From Candidatus Hydrogenedens sp. (lineage in GTDB: Bacteria; Hydrogenedentota; Hydrogenedentia; Hydrogenedentales; Hydrogenedentaceae): a DNA stretch of 10,000 nucleotides. Position 1 is the first letter of the stretch. Each line of letters starts with the position of its first letter. Below the pieces are notes generated by a model, which had not been told where the DNA came from, made no database searches, and saw only the letters and a list, made by a program, of their open reading frames with translations. The position numbers and the translations under genes were made by a program. The stretch is taken from assembly GCA_020216745.1 (NCBI GenBank), contig JAIWNQ010000213.1:1-10000 (forward strand), given 5' to 3'. Positions 1 to 5,483 of the stretch are shown here, in pieces.

Positions 1-1
1 T

Positions 2-262
2 GGAACAGATTTCGAAGAGCACAAAAATGCAGATGACCGACGTGTTCCTAAACGTGCCAAAAGCAGTGAAAAGAAGCCAGGGAAATGGAATCAATATGAT
101 ATATGGTGTGAAGGAGACTCTATTCGCATATTTGTAAATGGTACTCTCCAAAATGAGGCACACAAGTGCACTGTAACAGAAGGATATATTGCTCTACAAA
201 GTGAAGGGGCTCCTATCGAATTTCGTAATATTAGATTAAGAAAGATAACGCCCAAGCAGTAG
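2..262 (+). CDS. DUF1080 / 3-keto-disaccharide hydrolase family protein, C-terminal fragment
   Basis: Only the last 86 residues are in the window; the reading frame is open to the left edge and ends with TAG at 260-262. The fragment carries the end of the DUF1080 concanavalin-like fold: PGKWNQYDIWCEGD, then IRIFVNG, then the closing block EGYIALQSEGAPIEFRNIRL. This family is known for hydrolases or lyases acting on 3-keto-glycosides and is usually exported, but the N-terminus is missing, so location and exact activity cannot be read here. The protein ends soon after the domain, as is normal for the family. The nikR-like gene starts 25 bp downstream on the same strand and could be co-transcribed. 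Family assignment is firm; the substrate is unknown. Confidence 0.85.
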   Translation, partial: GTDFEEHKNADDRRVPKRAKSSEKKPGKWNQYDIWCEGDSIRIFVNGTLQNEAHKCTVTEGYIALQSEGAPIEFRNIRLRKITPKQ

Positions 263-274
263 ATATATTTTAAG

Positions 275-280
275 AAAGGA
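275..280 (+). promoter_or_regulatory. Ribosome binding site of the nikR-like gene
   Basis: AAAGGA lies 7 nt before the ATG at 288. It supports that start and shows that Shine-Dalgarno initiation is used in this genome. Confidence 0.6.
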
Positions 281-287
281 TAACACA

Positions 288-704
288 ATGTCGGGAGTTG
301 TACGTTTAAGTTTTTCCATTGAAAAACCATTATGGGAACGGTTGCAGGAACTTGTCCAGCAGGAAGGTTATGCAAATCGTTCAGAATTCATTCGCGACTT
401 GATTCGGGACCGACTGGTAGAAAAACAATGGGAAGAAAATGAAGAGGCAATTGGAACTATCACTTTCGTGTATAATCACCATATCCCAAAATTAAACGAT
501 AAGATACTTAATATCCAACATAAATATCTAAATGTTATCCTGACAACTACACATATCCATTTAGACCATCAACTGTGTGCAGAAACCATTCTTGTCCGTG
601 GAAAAGCCCATAGAATTCAAGAGCTGTGCTATGCTCTTCGCAAGCAAAAAGGTGTTTTACACGCAAGTATTTCCATAAGTTCCACAGGCAGAAATCTAAT
701 GTAG
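288..704 (+). CDS. nikR: NikR-type metal-responsive transcriptional regulator
   Basis: This 138-residue protein is close to the E. coli NikR length (133). Residues 4-46 form the ribbon-helix-helix DNA-binding domain (RLSFSI strand, then GYANRSEFIRDLIRD). Residues about 55-134 form the ACT-like metal-binding and tetramerisation domain. All four high-affinity nickel ligands of E. coli NikR (H76, H87, H89, C95) align with H78, H89, H91 and C97, in QH and THIHLDHQLC. E33 and D37 match the residues of the second (potassium) site. In characterised species NikR represses nickel uptake genes when nickel is bound. No nickel transporter, hydrogenase or urease gene is visible nearby, so its targets are unknown. 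Start at ATG 288 is supported by AAAGGA 7 nt upstream. The metal actually sensed is inferred from the ligands. Confidence 0.9.
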   Translation: MSGVVRLSFSIEKPLWERLQELVQQEGYANRSEFIRDLIRDRLVEKQWEENEEAIGTITFVYNHHIPKLNDKILNIQHKYLNVILTTTHIHLDHQLCAETILVRGKAHRIQELCYALRKQKGVLHASISISSTGRNLM

Positions 705-723
705 CACTAACTCTAATTAATTC

Positions 724-748
724 AAATAAATAATGGTTATTATTATTT
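724..748. terminator. Weak AT-only hairpin between convergent genes
   Basis: In the 55-bp gap between the converging nikR-like and GH172 genes, an AT-rich inverted repeat (AAATAAATAAT, loop GGTT, ATTATTATTT) could form a roughly 10-bp stem with one bulged A. There are no G:C pairs in the stem. It is the only structure in the gap and might act as a weak bidirectional terminator, but A/T-rich spacers produce such repeats by chance. Confidence 0.25.
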
Positions 749-759
749 ATAAGTAAGGC

Positions 760-1821
760 CTAAATAATTTCCAGGTAATCACGGTCTGGAAGAGCAGGAT
801 AAGGGTGATGAGGCTCTGTCTGATACCAGTAAGCGACAGAAGATATGTCATCCTGACGAGGTAAGTATCTTCCACCACTACGCCATCCAAGAGCCTGGAT
901 AGTAACCTTCAAATCATTGTTAAAATAAATTGGGTCAAGGATATGCCAGCGGTACAATCCGAATCTCTGCTGGGAATGATACGCACCATCTGGCTGGATA
1001 ATCTGGTGTAACCCTGAATAAGGGGTGCAAAAGGAGACATATTGTCCGCCACGGTCAAAGTTATATGACCCACAAAAGTAGTCTTCTGTGCCTGTTCCAC
1101 AAATGGTAGGCCAGTGGTCACCATCAATATAAAACTTAACCTCACCTTCACCCCACCATCCACATTGATTTACCTGCCAGGCAAGATATGTCCCAATATA
1201 TTGTCCCTTACCTTTAACATTATCCAAAATCGTATACACCTGTTTATATGGTAGCGGATTTTCTCTCCGCCATTGTGCATGAAGGTATGCAGATTCCTCG
1301 GGTATTTTGCCGAGACCATAATCAATTTGATAATACAAAACGACTTCATCAAAGCCGACATTTTCTAATGTTATCCGACAATATTTATGAAACGGCATTG
1401 GTAAATAGCAGTTAAAAGCACTCCCTGGATTAACACACATCACCAGAGAATTTAAATGCGAATATTCACACCAGCCCATACAGAAGAAATCCCCCAACGG
1501 AACTTCAATACTCGGAAATTCTTCATTATCCCAATATACACGAAGAATTTGATGTCTCCAGTGCCCTGTCGGGGTTAACCAAATATGTTGTATAATTCCT
1601 GGACCTTCAATATCTGCGAGTATTTCGGTTGTTCCACTTGCAATTTTAATAAAAGGGGATATTTTCCAGCCCTGACCTAATTCGCGCCCAGCATAAGCAC
1701 CATGCCCATCAATTGCCATACCACCTTTACCTTTATCGCCAGTGCGGTTTTCAGGTGTAATTGCCCGCGATTGAATATCAGATAACAAATATAGATGCTT
1801 TAGAAACATGTAACTTATCAT
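760..1821 (-). CDS. GH172 (DUF2961) family glycoside hydrolase-like protein
   Basis: This 353-residue protein carries the DUF2961 hallmarks: IEGPGIIQHIWLT (71-83), VPLGDFFCMG (107-116), the WWGEGEVKFYIDGD block (222-235) and GTGTEDYFCGSY (242-253). DUF2961 is now glycoside hydrolase family GH172, with members acting on alpha-D-fructofuranosides or D-arabinofuranosides. As I recall it, the catalytic pair of the characterised Bifidobacterium enzyme is two Glu 21 residues apart (E270/E291). E225 and E246 here have the same spacing and lie in the two most conserved blocks, so the active site looks intact. No signal peptide is apparent, suggesting a cytoplasmic enzyme, although the N-terminus MISYMFLKHLYLL is weakly hydrophobic. 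ATG 1821 is preferred because AAGGA lies 9 nt upstream; the in-frame ATG four codons later lacks a well-placed site. It diverges from the isomerase-like gene. The substrate is not deducible. Confidence 0.87.
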   Translation of the reverse strand: MISYMFLKHLYLLSDIQSRAITPENRTGDKGKGGMAIDGHGAYAGRELGQGWKISPFIKIASGTTEILADIEGPGIIQHIWLTPTGHWRHQILRVYWDNEEFPSIEVPLGDFFCMGWCEYSHLNSLVMCVNPGSAFNCYLPMPFHKYCRITLENVGFDEVVLYYQIDYGLGKIPEESAYLHAQWRRENPLPYKQVYTILDNVKGKGQYIGTYLAWQVNQCGWWGEGEVKFYIDGDHWPTICGTGTEDYFCGSYNFDRGGQYVSFCTPYSGLHQIIQPDGAYHSQQRFGLYRWHILDPIYFNNDLKVTIQALGWRSGGRYLPRQDDISSVAYWYQTEPHHPYPALPDRDYLEII

Positions 1822-1830
1822 TTCTTTATT

Positions 1831-1835
1831 TCCTT
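1831..1835 (-). promoter_or_regulatory. Ribosome binding site of the GH172 gene
   Basis: On the minus strand AAGGA lies 9 nt before the ATG at 1821. It favours this ATG over the in-frame ATG at 1809. Confidence 0.5.
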
Positions 1836-1844
1836 TTTTAATTT

Positions 1845-1873
1845 ATCATATCATTTTTTCTAAACCTTGTTTA
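1845..1873 (-). promoter_or_regulatory. Candidate sigma70-type promoter for the GH172 gene
   Basis: On the minus strand TAAACA (1868-1873, 4/6 match to TTGACA) and TATGAT (1845-1850, 5/6 match to TATAAT) are separated by exactly 17 bp. This would place the transcript start near 1838, just upstream of the AAGGA site. The assignment is by eye in very AT-rich DNA. Confidence 0.35.
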
Positions 1874-1889
1874 ATTCAAATAATTCAAA
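1872..1889. repeat. Two tandem copies of TAATTCAAA in a divergent promoter region
   Basis: A perfect 9-bp direct repeat (1872-1880 and 1881-1889) lies between the divergent GH172 and isomerase-like promoters. It partly overlaps the candidate -35 box of the GH172 gene. A third copy occurs at 718-726, beyond the other end of the GH172 gene. It may be a protein-binding site, or simply AT-rich coincidence. Confidence 0.3.
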
Positions 1890-1905
1890 GGTTGGTATTT
1901 TATTG

Positions 1906-1935
1906 CTGATTTTCAATACAATAAGAGAATATAAT
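1906..1935 (+). promoter_or_regulatory. Candidate promoter for the isomerase-like gene
   Basis: A perfect -10 hexamer, TATAAT, lies at 1930-1935. The best partner is a poor -35, CTGATT at 1906-1911, with an 18-bp spacer. The expected transcript start is near 1942, about 33 nt before the ATG at 1975, leaving room for the AAAGGG ribosome binding site. Confidence 0.4.
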
Positions 1936-1961
1936 GTAAAATCAAAATTTAATTTTTAATG

Positions 1962-1967
1962 AAAGGG
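1962..1967 (+). promoter_or_regulatory. Ribosome binding site deciding the start of the isomerase-like gene
   Basis: AAAGGG is placed 7 nt before ATG 1975. The alternative ATG at 2041, just before the twin-arginine motif, has no such site. The His/Cys-rich leader of 22 residues is therefore probably translated. Confidence 0.6.
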
Positions 1968-1974
1968 TCACTAT

Positions 1975-3555
1975 ATGACACATGAGCATAAACATCATCA
2001 TTCATGTTGTGGGTGTATTCATGACTTGAGCAAACTCAACATGGCACGACGTACGTTCCTTGCCGCAGTTGGTGGCACAGCCATCGGAGCAAAAGCAGTT
2101 CTCGCAGCTACAGATAGTGCTTCTGGTTCAGGCACAGCAATGGACTACTTAAACAGACCTATTCCTTCAGCAAAAAAGAAACCATTAGTTGTTCAGCCAA
2201 TCTTCACTTATCATTTATATAAGAAACGTGACCAGACGAGTTGGAGGCCATGGGGTGGTTTCCACACACAGGAAGATGTGCAGAACGAATGTGCCCGAAT
2301 TGAGAAAGAATTAGCAGAGATGAAACAAAAGGCGGAATTTCCATTGGAGATTTTACCACTTCTTGCAGTCTCCACCCCTCAAGAAATGAAACAAGCACGA
2401 GAAGCTAAGGCTGATGTGGCTATTATATATGGTGCTATCGGCGAGATAGACCCCTTATTTAGCGAGGGGAAACATCATATTGTATTTGTTCGGCATCGCT
2501 CAGGTCCTGCATATTTGTGGTATGAAATTGTTCATCCGCGGTTTTTACGAAAAACAGTAGATACTTTAGGAGAGCCAAGACTGTCACCTCAAGATGTTGT
2601 GGTGGATGAATATGGTGATATGCTCTGGCGGTTGAGAGCATTCTATGGCTTAAAAAATTCTGTAGGTTGTAAAGTTGTTTGTATTGGAGGTCCCTCTGGC
2701 TGGGGTGAAGGTGGAAGAAAATCACCAGACCTCACAAAAGAGAAGTTTAAAATGGAATTAATTGACTACCCATACACTGAATTAGACAAACGTATCCAGT
2801 CCGCTGTAAAAGATAGCAAATTATGCGAACAGGCAAAGAAATGGACAAAACAGTATTTAAATCTGCCAGATACAAAAATGGAAACGGATATTCCATTTCT
2901 TGAAAATGCCTTTATTCTCACAGAAGTATTTGAGCAAATCATGACGGAATTAGATGCCCCTGCTATTACAGTTAACGAATGTATGACTACTATTATACCC
3001 AAATCCCAGACTACAGCCTGTATGACGCTAAGTCTGATTAATGACCGTGGTGCTATGGCTTTCTGCGAATCAGATTTTGCAGTGATTCCATCTGGCATCC
3101 TACTTTATTATTTGAGTTCCAAACCTGTATTTCTGCAAGACCCAACCTACCCGCATCATGGTGTTGTTACTATTGCCCATTGCACAGCACCTCGCAAAAT
3201 GGATGGAAAAAACCTTGAACCTGTACGGATATTAACCCATTATGAGTCAGATTATGGTGCAGCACCGAAGGTAGATATGCGGATAGGTGAAACAGTTACG
3301 GTCATCGACCCTGACTTTGAATTCAAAAAGTGGATAGGTTTCCGTGGCAAGGTAAATGCCAATCCATTCTTAGATATTTGCCGTTCTCAAACCGATATCG
3401 AGATTGAAGGTGATTGTAATCGCTTGGCACAAGATATGGTCGGATTTCATTGGATGATGTGTTATGGTGATTACTTAAAGGAAACAGGATACGCCTTGCA
3501 AAAATTAGGTATTGGCTGGTATAACCTTACCCACGACCGCACTATTGAAGCATGA
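1975..3555 (+). CDS. Tat-exported fucose/arabinose isomerase-like protein with His/Cys-rich leader
   Basis: The 526-residue protein begins with a polar leader rich in metal-liganding residues (HEHKHHHSCCGC, 3-14). A twin-arginine signal follows: ARRTFLAA at 24-31, a hydrophobic stretch to about 44, and a likely cut after AVLA or LAA. The mature part resembles the L-fucose/L-arabinose isomerase fold, with an N-terminal substrate-binding-protein-like region (about 70-240) and a C-terminal catalytic-type region (about 310-515). Acidic and His residues that could form the family's divalent-metal site are visible: E335 in VNEC, E365 and D367 in FCESDF, and H492 in FHWMMCYGDY. This mapping is by motif position, not alignment. 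Known isomerases of this fold are cytoplasmic, so Tat export is unusual and the activity may differ. It converges on the Gfo/Idh gene 50 bp away. Fold and export are likely; the reaction is unknown. Confidence 0.75.
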   Translation: MTHEHKHHHSCCGCIHDLSKLNMARRTFLAAVGGTAIGAKAVLAATDSASGSGTAMDYLNRPIPSAKKKPLVVQPIFTYHLYKKRDQTSWRPWGGFHTQEDVQNECARIEKELAEMKQKAEFPLEILPLLAVSTPQEMKQAREAKADVAIIYGAIGEIDPLFSEGKHHIVFVRHRSGPAYLWYEIVHPRFLRKTVDTLGEPRLSPQDVVVDEYGDMLWRLRAFYGLKNSVGCKVVCIGGPSGWGEGGRKSPDLTKEKFKMELIDYPYTELDKRIQSAVKDSKLCEQAKKWTKQYLNLPDTKMETDIPFLENAFILTEVFEQIMTELDAPAITVNECMTTIIPKSQTTACMTLSLINDRGAMAFCESDFAVIPSGILLYYLSSKPVFLQDPTYPHHGVVTIAHCTAPRKMDGKNLEPVRILTHYESDYGAAPKVDMRIGETVTVIDPDFEFKKWIGFRGKVNANPFLDICRSQTDIEIEGDCNRLAQDMVGFHWMMCYGDYLKETGYALQKLGIGWYNLTHDRTIEA

Positions 3556-3605
3556 ACTAATAGAACAAGTTCAGCCCATGTGATTATTTAACGAGTTCAA
3601 TAATC

Positions 3606-4751
3606 TCAAATAAGAGATGGCACTTTTAGCCATCTCCGTTCTTGCCAGCTTTGATAAGCAAGTTGAGCCAATTGTACACCTTTTGCTCCTTCCAATAGGT
3701 TCCAGGGGAAAGGTGTATCATCAACAACATGCAGAAGAAACAGTTTCCATTGAGCCTTAAAAGCATTTTCATAATTTTGACGGTCGGGAACCTTCATCCA
3801 TGAATCGTAGAAATGGATGGGCTGAGGAATATCGGGATTCCAGACAGGTTTTGGTGTTGCTTCCTCTGGTTGAATATAACACTCTCTCAACCCAGCAACA
3901 GCCGAGCCTTTATTCCCATCTACCTGGACCGTGAGAAGGTCGTCCCTTCGAACACGTGTACACCACGACGAATTAAAGTGACAGATAATGCCCCGATCGG
4001 TAATAAAGGTTGAATATGCTGAGTCTTCCACGTCACATATATAAGGTTTTCCGTATTCATCCCACCGTTGCGGGATATGGGTCATTGCATAACAATTTAT
4101 ATCTGTAATAGTTCCAAAAAGATTATCAACTAAATATCGCCAATGGCAAAGCATATCTTGAATAATTCCGCCACCTTCTGATTTTTTATAATTCCATGAG
4201 GGGCGTTGAGCAGGTTCATGTTCTCCCGTAAATACCCAATATCCAAACTCACCACGAACCTCATGGATTCTGCCAAAAAAATTCTGACGGATTAAGTTCT
4301 GTAATTTTTGCATCCCTGGAAGCCATAATTTGTCTTGAACTACCCCATGTTTTATCTCCTTTCCTCTAGCAAGGGTGTATAATTCTAAAGCCTGCTCCAA
4401 ATTAGAAGCGGATGGCTTTTCGCAGTAGACGTGTTTTCCTGCATTAATTGCTTTTTTGACAGATTCATATCGTAGCAAAGTTGTTTGTGCATCAAAGTAA
4501 ATGTGATATTTTGAGTCCGAAAGCACCGTGTCCAAATTGGTTGTCCATGGTACATTATTAAACTTCCTTGACAATTCAGAAAGTCTCTCTGGGTTTCTTC
4601 CTGTAAGGATTATATCGGGAATAATTTTCCCCTTCTGGCATGGAATACCTCCCTCATTCAGGATAGACATTAATGAACGTTCTAAGTGTTGGTTTTTGCC
4701 CATTCTACCCGTAACACCGTTCATAATAATCCCTATCCGAATCTCATCCAT
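3606..4751 (-). CDS. Gfo/Idh/MocA family NAD(P)-dependent oxidoreductase
   Basis: The 381-residue protein has an N-terminal Rossmann domain with IRIGIIMNGVTGRMG at residues 4-18, the diagnostic AGKHVYCEKP motif at 104-113 (catalytic-type K112), and the C-terminal beta-sheet domain. GGGIIQDMLCHW at 193-204 supplies the family's Asp/His pair, D199 and H203. There is no signal peptide, so it is cytoplasmic. Such enzymes oxidise or reduce sugar, inositol or glycoside hydroxyls with NAD(P); this substrate cannot be assigned. I use ATG 4751 rather than the longer open frame to 4802, because AAGGAGG lies 8 nt upstream and the longer form would overlap the PilZ gene by 47 bp. The PilZ stop is 4 nt upstream, suggesting translational coupling. 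It is the last gene of the GH88-PilZ-oxidoreductase operon. The glycine loop resembles the GRMG loop of DapB rather than plain GxGxxG. Confidence 0.9.
   Translation of the reverse strand: MDEIRIGIIMNGVTGRMGKNQHLERSLMSILNEGGIPCQKGKIIPDIILTGRNPERLSELSRKFNNVPWTTNLDTVLSDSKYHIYFDAQTTLLRYESVKKAINAGKHVYCEKPSASNLEQALELYTLARGKEIKHGVVQDKLWLPGMQKLQNLIRQNFFGRIHEVRGEFGYWVFTGEHEPAQRPSWNYKKSEGGGIIQDMLCHWRYLVDNLFGTITDINCYAMTHIPQRWDEYGKPYICDVEDSAYSTFITDRGIICHFNSSWCTRVRRDDLLTVQVDGNKGSAVAGLRECYIQPEEATPKPVWNPDIPQPIHFYDSWMKVPDRQNYENAFKAQWKLFLLHVVDDTPFPWNLLEGAKGVQLAQLAYQSWQERRWLKVPSLI
3614..3636 (-). terminator. Candidate intrinsic terminator of the GH88-PilZ-oxidoreductase operon
   Basis: A perfect 8-bp inverted repeat, GAGATGGC and GCCATCTC with a 7-nt loop, spans the last codons of the oxidoreductase gene. 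On the minus strand it is followed by TTATTTGAGATTATT, which is T-rich but not a clean U-tract. No T-tract follows on the plus strand. It fits a terminator for the minus-strand operon, though the stem is coding sequence and could be chance. Confidence 0.4.
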
Positions 4752-4755
4752 ATTT

Positions 4756-5478
4756 TTAACCTCCTTCATTCCTTGGCACATTTCCACCAGAATTATCTCC
4801 ATTTTCTACCGGTGGGTTTATTGTGTTTTTTGGTTTCTTTGGTCTTTTATCACTATTTGGATACAATTCTATAAATTCATTTCGGTACATTTTACGAATT
4901 CGCGACCACAAATATTGGACTAATACATTTCGCAATTCAATGGGATTATTCACAAACCGAATTCCCAACCGCATAGGTACCCCTAATTTAAGATTTGGTG
5001 GAATTTTACGAACAACGACACCATTAATTGCATAAATACTCCGATAAATAGGCAAATAAATACGAACCGGGCTAATTACCGGCAAAACGTGCTCTACTGC
5101 AACATAAGCACCAGTACTACTTAAATCTATCAATGTCCCTTCAAAACCAATCCGATTTTCCCCATATTCCATACGCACAGGTTCATTTAAGGTAACTCGC
5201 CAGGATTGCCGACGTTCTACATACGTTCGGCTTCCTGCTCGTCGAAGGTATAGTAGGTCATTAAACTGCTTCGGTACATTTATAGTAAAGTAGTAGTAAG
5301 TAGCACTAAAATAGTCGCATAAGAGTTGTAAATCGATATATATTCCGGGACCTATGGGTTCTTCTAACGGATAACGGATAACAGCCCAGTCCGCTCCCAA
5401 TTCATTTACAATGACAGGAACGGTCCATTGTCCCCATATAAATTGTGCTTCAATTCCTTTTGAAATCATACATATCAT
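4756..5478 (-). CDS. PilZ-domain (c-di-GMP-binding) protein
   Basis: This 240-residue soluble protein has a C-terminal-half PilZ domain (about 87-180) with both parts of the c-di-GMP signature: RxxxR as R90 and R94 (RQSWR) and DxSxxG as D118, S120 and G123 (DLSSTG). The first 85 residues form a beta-rich region that may correspond to a YcgR-N/PilZN-like domain. The tail from about 205 is Lys/Pro/Asn/Gly-rich and probably disordered. PilZ proteins relay the c-di-GMP level to motility, exopolysaccharide or other outputs; the partner here is unknown. It lies 5 nt after the GH88 stop and 4 nt before the oxidoreductase start. ATG 5478 is chosen because the GTG 17 codons upstream lies inside the GH88 gene. 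ATG 5478 has only a distant GGAAGGG (17 nt), so translation probably depends on coupling; ATG 5469 is also possible. Confidence 0.87.
   Translation of the reverse strand: MICMISKGIEAQFIWGQWTVPVIVNELGADWAVIRYPLEEPIGPGIYIDLQLLCDYFSATYYYFTINVPKQFNDLLYLRRAGSRTYVERRQSWRVTLNEPVRMEYGENRIGFEGTLIDLSSTGAYVAVEHVLPVISPVRIYLPIYRSIYAINGVVVRKIPPNLKLGVPMRLGIRFVNNPIELRNVLVQYLWSRIRKMYRNEFIELYPNSDKRPKKPKNTINPPVENGDNSGGNVPRNEGG
4760..4766 (-). promoter_or_regulatory. Strong ribosome binding site deciding the oxidoreductase start
   Basis: On the minus strand AAGGAGG lies 8 nt before ATG 4751, inside the last codons of the PilZ gene. It is the best Shine-Dalgarno in the window. It sets the start of the Gfo/Idh gene and suggests that gene may be made at a higher level than PilZ. 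Confidence 0.75.
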
Positions 5479-5483
5479 AATTT

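Noticed and set aside
717..1883. Identical 13-mer TTAATTCAAATAA at 717-729 and 1871-1883, bracketing the GH172 gene like target-site duplications or a transferred cassette.
   Set aside because: The 13-mer is almost all A/T; about one such chance pair is expected in 10 kb of this composition. There is no transposase, integrase or terminal inverted repeat nearby.
4752..4802. A longer N-terminus for the Gfo/Idh protein starting at 4802.
   Set aside because: It would overlap the PilZ coding sequence by 47 bp, adds residues before the Rossmann fold, and ignores the strong AAGGAGG placed 8 nt before ATG 4751.
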